A stretch of DNA of 8,354 nt, from positions 6,175 through 14,528 of the forward strand of contig VYCX01000333.1 in NCBI GenBank assembly GCA_009843725.1, read 5' to 3'. A program made the translations under genes and the position numbers. The first letter of the stretch is position 1. Each line of letters starts with the position of its first letter. The stretch is from Boseongicola sp. SB0675_bin_26 (GTDB taxonomy: Bacteria; Pseudomonadota; Alphaproteobacteria; Rhodobacterales; Rhodobacteraceae). This document shows positions 1 to 6,425 of this stretch, piece by piece. The notes below the pieces were generated by a model, which saw nothing but the letters and a program-made list of their open reading frames with translations, made no database searches and was not told the DNA's origin.

Positions 1-1
1 C

Positions 2-874
2 TTTGCCCGGCGACCGGGAACCTTCGCCATCGTCATTGATTGCGCATCCGGCGAGGAAATGGCCCGGCTGCACGCTCCAGCCGGCCGCCACTTCTACGGC
101 CACGGCACGTATTCCGCTGACGGCGATCTCCTGTTCACCACCGAGAACGACTACGGGGCAGCGCGCGGGGCAATCGGCGTCTGGGACGCCAGGAACGGCT
201 ATAGGCGACTGGGCGAGCATGGCTCTGGAGGGACGGGCCCGCATGACATCAAGCTGATGCCGGACGGGAATGCACTTGTCGTTGCCAATGGCGGCATCGA
301 AACCCATCCGGATACCGGTCGCATCAAGCTCAACCTTCCGACCATGCGTCCGAACCTGAGCTATCTGAACCTGGACGGGCGCATTGAGGAGAGGATCGAG
401 TTGCACCGCTCCCTTCGCAGAAACTCCATCCGCCACCTTGCGGCGACCGACGACGGCGCGGTGGCATTCGCGATGCAATGGCAGGGTGATCAGGCCAGAC
501 ATCCGCCATTGATCGGGATGCATCGGACAGGCGCTCCTGCCGTGCTGCTTGAAACGACGGCACGACGGGCGGCGCAAATGAGGGGATACGTGGGCAGCGT
601 CGCGGTCTCGCAGGCATTGGGCCGCATCGCCGCGACTTCGCCGCGAGGCAACGTCGTGCAGGTGTTTGATGTCCGGACCCAAGCCATGGTGGCCCAATCC
701 GAGATCGAGGATGTCTGTGGCGTGGCAGCATTGGACGCGGGCTTTTTCCTGACCAGCGGCCACGGCGAGATCGCGATGCAGGTTGGTGCAGGGCACGAGA
801 TGCTGCGGAACATGGCAATGCGGTGGGACAATCATCTCGTTGCGGTCTCGATGAATGCGCCAGACCGCAGTTGA
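2..874 (+). CDS. DUF1513 domain-containing protein, 5'-truncated by window edge
   Basis: The reading frame is open from base 2, so the gene begins upstream of the window. The first visible residues (FARRPGTFAIVID) match the ARRPG-type segment of DUF1513 proteins, so the first ATG in the frame (base 59) is internal and not the start. About 290 codons are visible, against roughly 350-370 for the family. The chain has repeated blade-like units: GHGTYSADGDLLFTTEND, then GPHDIKLMPDGNALVVANGG, then RHLAATDDGAVAFAMQW and GVAALDAGFFLTSGHG. This suggests a WD40/YVTN-like beta-propeller. Family knowledge: DUF1513 genes often end operons with imelysin-type iron-regulated lipoproteins and a di-haem peroxidase-like protein, so a periplasmic role in iron uptake is plausible; the biochemical function is not established. 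The gene is convergent with the tautomerase gene, 117 bases away. No strong terminator is visible between them. Confidence 0.88.
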   Translation, partial: FARRPGTFAIVIDCASGEEMARLHAPAGRHFYGHGTYSADGDLLFTTENDYGAARGAIGVWDARNGYRRLGEHGSGGTGPHDIKLMPDGNALVVANGGIETHPDTGRIKLNLPTMRPNLSYLNLDGRIEERIELHRSLRRNSIRHLAATDDGAVAFAMQWQGDQARHPPLIGMHRTGAPAVLLETTARRAAQMRGYVGSVAVSQALGRIAATSPRGNVVQVFDVRTQAMVAQSEIEDVCGVAALDAGFFLTSGHGEIAMQVGAGHEMLRNMAMRWDNHLVAVSMNAPDRS

Positions 875-991
875 ATCCCGGTCAGCGTGACAAGCGTTCG
901 CCTTTGGCGGCACGATCGGTCTCAAGCAAGCTGCTGCGCCGGAAATCCGGATCCTGGACAGGGAGCGGTGCGCCGCGGAAACGCAAAGGCG

Positions 992-2089
992 CTACGATGT
1001 GCGACCGCGCCAGACCCGCTGCGGGACGAAGACCTGGCCTTCAGCCAGTTTGCGCGCCGTGCGCACAAGCCCGGCCCAGTTCACTTCGAACCGGTCGCGA
1101 TCCCGCGAGTAGTCAATCACGACATTGAGCAGACCCATGGGGTGCTCGAGAGCGAGGTGCGCGGGGGCGGCGGGCAATGCCTTGAGGATCCCCTCTCCCA
1201 CGGTGCCGGGGCACAGCAGGCAGGCCGCCATGCATTGCGAACCCGTCACGGCGAGGCTGGGATGAGTGGTCCAAGGCATGAAGTAGCGGGTTGCCGCAGA
1301 GCCTCCCGCCTCGGCAGCAGCCAGGAGGCCGAACTTGGGCGTGACGGACTTCGAGGCGTCACCCATCCCCATCATTCCTGCGGCCGCCAGCCGGATCGCT
1401 TCCATGCGTTCGAAGAATTCGCGGTTCTCGTCCAGTTCGGCTGCGCTCTCATGACCCGTCAGGCCGAACGCCTCGGCGCGGGCGATGACCATGGGCATGG
1501 CCACGTCCATGCATGTCACGTCGACGCCATCGATTCGGTCGATCCGTGCGCGCGTCGGAAACATCGATCCCGTGGCACCGCCGACCATGTCCATGAACTG
1601 CAGTTCGACCGGGGCCGCCGTGCCGGGAACGCCGTCAATCGCCGCGTCGCCGTCATACAGGACCGAACCGCCTTTCATGCGCACCTTCGCGAGGACGCGC
1701 GCACCCGTGTTGACCGCCCGGATTCTCACGTCTGCAACGTCGCCGGCCGCGGGCATCAGGCCCATCTCGATTGCAGCGGGCCCCACGCCGACCAGGATAT
1801 TGCCGCAAGTTGGCTTGAAATCGACCAGGCGATCCTCGACGCCAACTTGCGCGAAAAGGTAGTCGACGTCCGCCCACGCGTCCTCCGAAGACGACAGCAT
1901 CGCCACCTTTGTCGTCACCGCGGTGCCACCGCCAATCCCGTCGATGTTGATCGGATGCCCGGAACCCACCATCGCAACCAGCACAGCCGCAAGCCGATCC
2001 ATGTCCTCGGGCAGCTGATCACGTCTGAGATAGGGTCCACGCGAGGTTCCTCCGCGCATGAACAGGAAAGGAATGCCGGTCTGGGCCAT
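992..2089 (-). CDS. galD: 4-oxalomesaconate tautomerase (PrpF/GalD family)
   Basis: A 365-residue protein of the PrpF/GalD isomerase family (diaminopimelate-epimerase-like fold, two similar halves). GalD interconverts keto and enol forms of 4-oxalomesaconate in gallate/protocatechuate 4,5-cleavage; relatives isomerise aconitates or methylaconitate. Visible landmarks are RGGTSRG (residues 12-18), DGIGGG (50-55), Lys61 in TTKVA (the position of a catalytic-region Lys in PrpF), the CGNILVGVGP segment with Cys95, DGVPGTAAPV (about 147-156), and the C-terminal GLVRTARKL. From memory, these line up along the whole length with Pseudomonas putida GalD, about 361 residues. The ATG at 2089 has an AGGTGA ribosome site five bases upstream. 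No other aromatic-ring-cleavage gene is present, so the exact substrate is uncertain; a paralogue acting on another oxo-tricarboxylate is possible. It points the same way as the TTT and BKACE genes but is separated from them by hicAB. Confidence 0.85.
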   Translation of the reverse strand: MAQTGIPFLFMRGGTSRGPYLRRDQLPEDMDRLAAVLVAMVGSGHPINIDGIGGGTAVTTKVAMLSSSEDAWADVDYLFAQVGVEDRLVDFKPTCGNILVGVGPAAIEMGLMPAAGDVADVRIRAVNTGARVLAKVRMKGGSVLYDGDAAIDGVPGTAAPVELQFMDMVGGATGSMFPTRARIDRIDGVDVTCMDVAMPMVIARAEAFGLTGHESAAELDENREFFERMEAIRLAAAGMMGMGDASKSVTPKFGLLAAAEAGGSAATRYFMPWTTHPSLAVTGSQCMAACLLCPGTVGEGILKALPAAPAHLALEHPMGLLNVVIDYSRDRDRFEVNWAGLVRTARKLAEGQVFVPQRVWRGRTS

Positions 2090-2182
2090 TTTCCGTCACC
2101 TGCCTTGTCCGCCGCAACTTGCACGCTGTGGAGCCGCTTGCCAAGGGAGCCATGCGTCGGTCCTTGGGTCAAAGGCCCAGTT

Positions 2183-2219
2183 CCGAGTGCCGAGCCCTTG
2201 CAGGCGGCGGCACACTCGG
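2183..2219. repeat. Inverted repeat in the galD-hicA intergenic region
   Basis: The left arm CCGAGTGCCG (2183-2192) can pair with CGG (2208-2210) and CACTCGG (2213-2219), leaving a two-base CA bulge and a 15-base loop. That gives ten pairs. It lies about 95 bases upstream of the tautomerase start, so it could form in that gene's 5' leader or serve as a protein site. There is no T-run after it on either strand, so it is not a typical intrinsic terminator. Confidence 0.35.
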
Positions 2220-2308
2220 CGTGCATGCCTGGGCATTGCAAACGCGGGATCCGCCGACCCCCACCAAGCCATCCGCAATGTCGCATGGAGCTAGAAGGTG
2301 ATTCATCT

Positions 2309-2328
2309 TTGTGCATCATGGTACACAA
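2309..2328. promoter_or_regulatory. Candidate HicB operator palindrome upstream of hicA
   Basis: An imperfect 20-base palindrome with outer arms TTGTG (2309-2313) and CACAA (2324-2328) and a CATG-like centre; 16 of 20 positions are symmetric. It sits about 60 bases before the proposed hicA start. HicB antitoxins with a ribbon-helix-helix domain, as here, repress their own operon by binding inverted repeats near the promoter, so this is the best autoregulatory site in view. Binding is inference; no motif database was consulted. Confidence 0.45.
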
Positions 2329-2388
2329 GAATCTCGTGCAGAACTCCGGCAGGTGCAATTTGTCACAAGGGATGACGTTGGGTCCGCG

Positions 2389-2670
2389 TTGGAACGCAGC
2401 AGCAGAAAAGTCATCAAGATGCTCAAGAAGGACGGCGCGTGGGAAGTGGCTGCCAAGGGCGACCACGTCCAGATCCAGCATCCGGCAATGCCAGGCCGAG
2501 TGACTGTTCCGCACCCTAGCAAGGACATCAAGACCGGGACGGTCATGTCCATCTGCAGACAGGCGGGATGGAGACAGGGTGGTCTTCGGGCACGTTGCGT
2601 CAGGAAGAAGGAAGCAAACCAGGCGAAAGGACCATCAAATGCATTACGTGGCGTTTGTTCATACGGATGA
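2389..2670 (+). CDS. hicA: HicA-type mRNA interferase toxin, unusual start and C-terminal extension
   Basis: The toxin of a HicAB pair: a small double-stranded-RNA-binding-like fold that cleaves mRNA in the cytoplasm. The core (SSRKVIKMLKKDG, then KGDHVQIQHP, VTVPHPSKDI, KTGTV and SICRQAGW) follows the family closely. With the TTG at 2389 as residue 1, the conserved catalytic His is His26 within Gly24-Asp-His; the second His of the usual GSHH motif is Val here. I chose TTG because family proteins normally begin with a Met directly before this E/SSRK stretch. GTG 2311 lies inside the candidate operator, and GTG 2353 adds unrelated residues. The ribosome site is weak: GGG sits six bases before TTG, and a better AAGGGA lies too far upstream. 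HicA is usually about 60 residues, ending shortly after QAGW; here the frame runs on for about 33 residues, giving 93 in total and a 32-base overlap with hicB. The tail is basic and unlike any domain I know. Confidence 0.8.
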   Translation: MERSSRKVIKMLKKDGAWEVAAKGDHVQIQHPAMPGRVTVPHPSKDIKTGTVMSICRQAGWRQGGLRARCVRKKEANQAKGPSNALRGVCSYG

Positions 2671-3046
2671 TGCACCGGGCTTCGGTGTGAGCTTCCCAGA
2701 CTTTCCCGGCCGCGTGACCCAGGGCGACTCGCTCGATGAAGCGCTGCGCATGGCGCGCGAGGCTCTCGCGTTTCATGTCGAGGGCATGTTCGCCGACGGC
2801 CAGGCCGTTCGCGAACCAAGCGATGTTCAGCAAGTCGAGTCCGACCCGGATCTCGCCGAGTGGCGGGAAGGCGCAACGCTGGCCTTTGTGCCCCTGATCC
2901 TCGATCTGGGTTCCCCCAAGCGGGTCAATGTATCGATCGCACCAGGACTGCTGAAGGCCATCGACGACGCCGCAAAGGCGCGCGGGATGAACCGCTCCGC
3001 ATTTCTCGCGAGCGCCGCACGAAAGGAAGTCGCGGGAAGCTGGTAG
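2639..3046 (+). CDS. hicB: HicB family antitoxin with ribbon-helix-helix domain
   Basis: A 135-residue antitoxin that should bind and block HicA and repress the hicAB promoter. The N-terminal partial RNase-H-like domain (about 1-85) shows MHYVAFVHTDDAPGFGVSFP, the characteristic FPDFPG (19-24), and the SLDEALRMAREALAFHVEGM helix. The C-terminal half carries a ribbon-helix-helix DNA-binding unit (about 95-131), with the strand KRVNVSIAP, the helix LLKAIDDAAKARG and then MNRSAFLASAARKEV. The ATG at 2639 has an AAAGG ribosome site eight bases upstream, and the product from this start matches normal HicB N-termini. Its first 32 bases lie within the hicA frame, implying translational coupling. It ends 42 bases from the convergent tctAB gene; no clear terminator is visible in that gap. 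The pair runs opposite to the metabolic genes on both sides. Confidence 0.93.
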   Translation: MHYVAFVHTDDAPGFGVSFPDFPGRVTQGDSLDEALRMAREALAFHVEGMFADGQAVREPSDVQQVESDPDLAEWREGATLAFVPLILDLGSPKRVNVSIAPGLLKAIDDAAKARGMNRSAFLASAARKEVAGSW

Positions 3047-3088
3047 GAGAGCCACCATCGTTGACCACTCCCGGAGACCCGGACGTCA

Positions 3089-5116
3089 TCAGGTAAGGGG
3101 CCAGGGCAGGTCCGCGAATGATTGAAGCAGTCCGGGCGGAAAGTCCCGGTTCAGCAGCCACGCCATGAAACACATGAAGACGATCCCCGCGCCCGTGTAG
3201 GCTGCAGCGAAACCCGCCGGCCGCCCGGCGCGATGGTAGATGAAGGCGAACAGGAAGAGGGCCAGCGCAACGATGAAACCCAGGAGCGCGGTCAGGATCA
3301 GGAGACCCGCGAACCAGGCCAGCGTTGGCCAGAGGCCATGCACGTCTTCCCGGTCTCCGCCTGCATCCCGATCCGCGAACAATGCATGAGACTCGGGGCG
3401 GACGATCATTTGAACAAGCAGGACCAGGGCGCCCACGATTGCGACGCCGGAGACGAAACGCGGGAAGACGCGATCGGCCGCGGCGTAGTCCGGTATCAGC
3501 GAAGCATCGACAAACGAGACCACGAGATATGCCAGCACCGCCAGCAGGAAGATCATCGGCGCCATCTTGCGCCCGGACTTGACGGCCCCCTCGGCCATGA
3601 TCGTCTTTGCCTGCCGCAGTCCGACAACGACCGAGATCAGCGTGATGATGATGAGCACGATGACGATCGGCGAGAAGATGTAGTCGATGCCCTCGGCGAA
3701 TCCCTTCCGGAACCTGGACTGCGCGATCTGAACGGCCTGGTTGGCATAGGTCTCGGCCGGATTGGACAGGACGAACCCGATCAGGAATGCCGGGCGCGAC
3801 CAGTCAAAGCGGCGCATCATGATGCCCAGGAACCCGATCACGAAGAGCGCCACGAGGTCCATGAGGTCCTGGCCCGACTGGAAGGCCGCGAAGGCGATGA
3901 TCATGAACAGGAACGGGGCCAGCAGGCTGAAGGGAATCGTCGTCAGCCGCGCTATGCCGCCGGAGGCACCGATGCAGATCAGCGTCCCGACGACGTTGGC
4001 CAGCGCCAGAAGCCAGACGATCGCGTAAGTGATGTCGAGATTGTTCTTCAACATCGAGGGGCCGACCTCGATGTTTCCGGATCCCAGCAGCGCGATCGCG
4101 CCGATGAAGATCGCCATCGAACCGGAACCCGGAATGCCGAAGAGAAGCGTCGGAACCAGTCCACCGCCTTCCTTCGCGTTGTTCGAGCTCTCTGGGCCGA
4201 TTACGCCGCGCACCTCGCCGCTCCCGAACCTTGACTTGTCCTTCGTGGTCTGGACGGTGTGGCCGTAGGCGATCCAGTCGACGACCGAACCGCCGAGCCC
4301 GGGAATGACTCCCACGACGACGCCGATGATCGAGCAGCGAACGCTGAGCCAGGCGTTTGCGAGCCAGTCGCGGACGCCGCGCATCCAGCCGCCGCCGAGC
4401 ACCGAGCGCTCCGAGATGGCCCGGTCCTGGCGCAGCAGGGCGACGATCTCCGGGATTGCGAAGATTCCGAGACCGACGATCACGAGCTTCAGCCCGTCGA
4501 CCAGGTAGGGCAGGTCGTAGCTGGCCATTCGGAGCTCGCCGGACGAGTCTCCTTCGCCGATCGTGCCGACCATCATGCCGAGGCCGGCGGCCACGATTCC
4601 CTTCAGGGCCACGCGACCGGCAAGAATGCCCACCATGGAAAGGCCGAAGACCGTGATCATCAGGAGTTCCGGCGTCCGAAACTCGAGCACGATCGGCCGC
4701 GCGACAAGGATGAAGAGCGTCAGGAACGCCGCGCCGACCAGACCGCCAAAAAGCGATGATGCAAAGGCCGCCGAAAGGGCGCGGGCCGCCTCCCCCCTCT
4801 TCGCCATCGGGAACCCGTCAAGGACGGTCGCCTGCGAGGCCGACGAGCCTGGGATCCCCATCAGGACGGATGCGAACGTGTCGGACGTCGGCACCACGGC
4901 AACCATGCCGATCATCAGCGCGAGACCCAGGACCGGGTCCATTCCGAACATGAAAGGCAGGAGGAGCGAAAGCCCGGCGATCCCGCCTAGACCTGGAAAG
5001 ACGCCGACGCAAAGCCCCATCACGACGCCGAGCACGAGGTAGCCAAGGACGACCGGTTGCAGGATCAGCCCGGCGGCACTGCCCAGGGCAGGAAGCGCGA
5101 CTGACAGAATGTCCAT
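3089..5116 (-). CDS. tctA: Fused TctA-TctB permease of a tripartite tricarboxylate transporter
   Basis: The 675-residue inner-membrane part of a TTT-family carboxylate importer, which takes substrate from a periplasmic TctC protein and uses an ion gradient. TctA is normally about 500 residues; this protein adds a TctB-like module at the C-terminus. The TctA part (about 1-505) has the duplicated signatures GVFPGLGG (38-45) and GVIPGLGG (269-276), GIPGSSAS (87-94), PESSNNAKEGG (308-318) and GIPGSGSMA (327-335), with many hydrophobic spans. The TctB part (about 520-665) has four hydrophobic spans, the FPRFVSG segment typical of TctB starts (551-557), and a charged stretch (572-593) between spans two and three. 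The ATG at 5116 gives an N-terminus aligned with family members. The Shine-Dalgarno is poor: AGGA lies about 15 bases upstream. It is 85 bases downstream of tctC in the same direction, and probably cotranscribed, with inverted repeats between the two. Confidence 0.93.
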   Translation of the reverse strand: MDILSVALPALGSAAGLILQPVVLGYLVLGVVMGLCVGVFPGLGGIAGLSLLLPFMFGMDPVLGLALMIGMVAVVPTSDTFASVLMGIPGSSASQATVLDGFPMAKRGEAARALSAAFASSLFGGLVGAAFLTLFILVARPIVLEFRTPELLMITVFGLSMVGILAGRVALKGIVAAGLGMMVGTIGEGDSSGELRMASYDLPYLVDGLKLVIVGLGIFAIPEIVALLRQDRAISERSVLGGGWMRGVRDWLANAWLSVRCSIIGVVVGVIPGLGGSVVDWIAYGHTVQTTKDKSRFGSGEVRGVIGPESSNNAKEGGGLVPTLLFGIPGSGSMAIFIGAIALLGSGNIEVGPSMLKNNLDITYAIVWLLALANVVGTLICIGASGGIARLTTIPFSLLAPFLFMIIAFAAFQSGQDLMDLVALFVIGFLGIMMRRFDWSRPAFLIGFVLSNPAETYANQAVQIAQSRFRKGFAEGIDYIFSPIVIVLIIITLISVVVGLRQAKTIMAEGAVKSGRKMAPMIFLLAVLAYLVVSFVDASLIPDYAAADRVFPRFVSGVAIVGALVLLVQMIVRPESHALFADRDAGGDREDVHGLWPTLAWFAGLLILTALLGFIVALALFLFAFIYHRAGRPAGFAAAYTGAGIVFMCFMAWLLNRDFPPGLLQSFADLPWPLT

Positions 5117-5144
5117 GTGCCAGACTTTCGGTCCTGTTGCTCCA

Positions 5145-5160
5145 CGAATTCAGGAATTCG
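5145..5160. repeat. Perfect short palindromic repeat before tctA
   Basis: CGAATTC and GAATTCG arms flank a two-base AG centre, so the 16 bases form a near-perfect palindrome. It lies 29 bases upstream of the tctA start on the transcribed minus strand. It directly abuts a second, stronger inverted repeat at 5161-5185. It could fold in the tctC-tctA mRNA or be a protein-binding site. Confidence 0.5.
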
Positions 5161-5185
5161 CCCCGGCCGGCGGTGCCGGCCGAGG
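5161..5185 (-). repeat. Strong GC-rich hairpin between tctC and tctA
   Basis: The arms 5161-5171 and 5175-5185 can form eleven base pairs with a three-base loop on the minus-strand transcript: ten Watson-Crick pairs and one U-G. It starts 17 bases after the tctC stop. No T-run follows, so it is not a canonical intrinsic terminator. Its place between a binding-protein gene and its permease gene resembles the mRNA-stabilising or processing hairpins that keep binding proteins more abundant than permeases. That role is inference. Confidence 0.6.
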
Positions 5186-5201
5186 TGCATGGCCGAAGCC
5201 T

Positions 5202-6305
5202 CTAGAGCGAGACGCCGTACCGCTCCAGCAGCCAGTCCACGACAAATTCCTTCGCCGAATCCGGCACCTGGGTCGCGCTCGCAAGCGCGCCGGTTGCCTC
5301 GTCACCGGTCATCTGCGGATAGACGCCAAGGCGGCCCATCGAGATCTCGGCAAAGTCAGAGCGGGCCTTTACCGCTTCGAACGCCTCCGCATAGGTGGCG
5401 ATTGCGGCGTCGGGCGCCCCTGCCGGCAGGAAAACCATCTTCTGTGCCGGGAAGCCCGCCACGAAGAACGCCTTCCACGCATCCCACTTTTCGCCGCTGG
5501 TCTCGCAGCCAGGCGTCGCTTCGCACACTTCCTTGAAGGTCGGCATGTCAGGGAAAGTGGGATCGCGCACGATGTTGCCGCTTGCGTCGAGAGCGCCCCA
5601 GCTCATCATCGGAACGGCCGTGCCGGCCTCGACCAGCGGGGTCACGCCTTTCAGATAGGACGACGAGGTCTGATAGTCGATGTTTGCTTCGCCACGCTCG
5701 AACATGAGCCTGCCGTCGCCGCGTCCCTTGATGCCGAACACGGGCTCCACGCTGAGGCCGAGCATCTCCCACGCCAGAAGCGGCACAAGATCAAGCCGGG
5801 TCGCACCCTGGCTGCCGTAGATGAAGTCGGTGCCCTTGAGGCCGCTGGCGTCAAGCCCGTTCATCATGCCGGCCAGGTCCGGCGGCAGGTAGGCGACGCC
5901 GCCCGTGCCGGAAGCCAGGACCACGTTCCAGTCATTGTACTCGTAGCGCACCCGGGGGTCGCCAAGAAGATAAGGGAACTGCGTCGAACCCGAGGACCCG
6001 AAGATCAGCGTGCCGTCCTTGTAGGACTGTCCCTGGAACCAGTTCGCACCCTTCGTCGAGCCCGCACCCGGCATGAACTTGACCACCACCGTGGGATTGC
6101 CGGGAAGCGCCTCGCTCAAGAGCGGCGCATAGAAGTTGGCCCATTTGGCCGACCCGCCGGTTTCCGAGAACGGGATGACCCATTCCACCGTCTTGCCTTT
6201 CAGGTCGATGCCCTGACTGGCGGCCATGGCCACCATGGCAAGGGTCGCAGATACGGCCGTAACGAGGCCAAGCGCCGCGCGGCGCAAAATAGTCTTGAGG
6301 TTCAT
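5202..6305 (-). CDS. tctC: TctC/Bug-type periplasmic substrate-binding protein of the TTT system
   Basis: A 367-residue extracytoplasmic binding protein that captures a carboxylated solute and delivers it to the adjacent TctA-TctB permease. An N-terminal signal peptide is clear: MNLKTILRRAALGL followed by a hydrophobic stretch, with a likely cut in VAMA|ASQG near residues 28-29. The mature start WVIPFSETGGSAKWANFYAPLL (about 42-63) corresponds to the family's VPFxxGGxxD ligand-binding entry. MPGAGSTKGANW (78-89), YGSQGATR (163-170) and the late FFVAGFPAQ (280-288) are further landmarks. The only two cysteines are Cys261 and Cys267, placed to form a small disulfide loop. I chose the ATG at 6305 because GGGAGAG lies seven bases upstream; an upstream in-frame ATG at 6335 would add ten residues, lies inside an inverted repeat and spoils the signal peptide. 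The BKACE gene lies 120 bases upstream in the same direction. Confidence 0.92.
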   Translation of the reverse strand: MNLKTILRRAALGLVTAVSATLAMVAMAASQGIDLKGKTVEWVIPFSETGGSAKWANFYAPLLSEALPGNPTVVVKFMPGAGSTKGANWFQGQSYKDGTLIFGSSGSTQFPYLLGDPRVRYEYNDWNVVLASGTGGVAYLPPDLAGMMNGLDASGLKGTDFIYGSQGATRLDLVPLLAWEMLGLSVEPVFGIKGRGDGRLMFERGEANIDYQTSSSYLKGVTPLVEAGTAVPMMSWGALDASGNIVRDPTFPDMPTFKEVCEATPGCETSGEKWDAWKAFFVAGFPAQKMVFLPAGAPDAAIATYAEAFEAVKARSDFAEISMGRLGVYPQMTGDEATGALASATQVPDSAKEFVVDWLLERYGVSL

Positions 6306-6325
6306 AGTGCTTCTCTCCCTGTTGA

Positions 6326-6346
6326 ACTGGCGCATGTGCGCCCAGT
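6326..6346. repeat. Inverted repeat in the tctC leader
   Basis: ACTGG (6326-6330) pairs with CCAGT (6342-6346), and CGCA (6331-6334) pairs with TGCG (6337-6340), with a single bulged C at 6341. The nine-pair stem has a two-base TG centre, so as RNA the innermost pairs would open. It lies about 20 bases upstream of the tctC start and just beyond its ribosome site. It is more likely an operator than an RNA terminator; no regulator gene is in the window. Confidence 0.45.
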
Positions 6347-6378
6347 CGCAAACGACAGATATGCCGTATGGCCTGATG

Positions 6379-6408
6379 ACCGCAAGGCAGGAAATCGGGG
6401 CCTGCGGT
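6379..6408 (-). repeat. Hairpin after the BKACE gene
   Basis: ACCGCA (6379-6384) pairs with TGCGGT (6403-6408), and GGC (6386-6388) with GCC (6400-6402), with a bulged A at 6385 and an 11-base loop. On the minus-strand transcript it starts 18 bases after the BKACE stop. It lacks a following U-run, so it may partly attenuate or protect the 3' end and need not separate the BKACE and tctC transcripts. Confidence 0.35.
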
Positions 6409-6425
6409 TGATCGGGACCCGGGCC

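Larger units (their letters stand above)
2090..2388. other. Divergent intergenic region between galD-like gene and hicA
   Basis: About 300 bases lie between the divergent starts and hold no recognisable gene. The region must carry promoters for both directions. I see one inverted repeat near its middle (2183-2219) and an imperfect palindrome at 2309-2328, listed separately. I could not assign convincing -35/-10 pairs for either gene. GTG (2311) and GTG (2353) are upstream in-frame starts for hicA, but the residues they would add do not resemble HicA. Confidence 0.6.

Noticed and set aside
940..951. CCGGAAATCCGG as a terminator between the DUF1513 and tautomerase genes
   Set aside because: Five-base arms with a two-base centre cannot form a stable RNA hairpin, and no T-run follows.
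2311..2388. GTG at 2311 as the hicA start
   Set aside because: It sits inside the candidate operator, and the added 26 residues have no counterpart in HicA proteins.
887..2503. Long plus-strand open frame of 538 codons
   Set aside because: It is antisense to the tautomerase gene and then out of frame with hicA, with a composition typical of a GC-rich shadow.
3047..3088. Bidirectional terminator in the hicB-tctAB gap
   Set aside because: Only a four-base CCGG/CCGG pairing is visible, with no T-run on either strand.
3122..4234. Plus-strand open frame of 370 codons rich in Asp, Glu, Arg and Gln
   Set aside because: It is the mirror of the hydrophobic TctA-TctB coding strand; such charged shadows are expected opposite membrane proteins.
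5145..5160. Twin GAATTC sites as a cloning or assembly artefact
   Set aside because: The sites sit within a coherent tctC-tctA gap with normal genes on both sides and no vector-like sequence.
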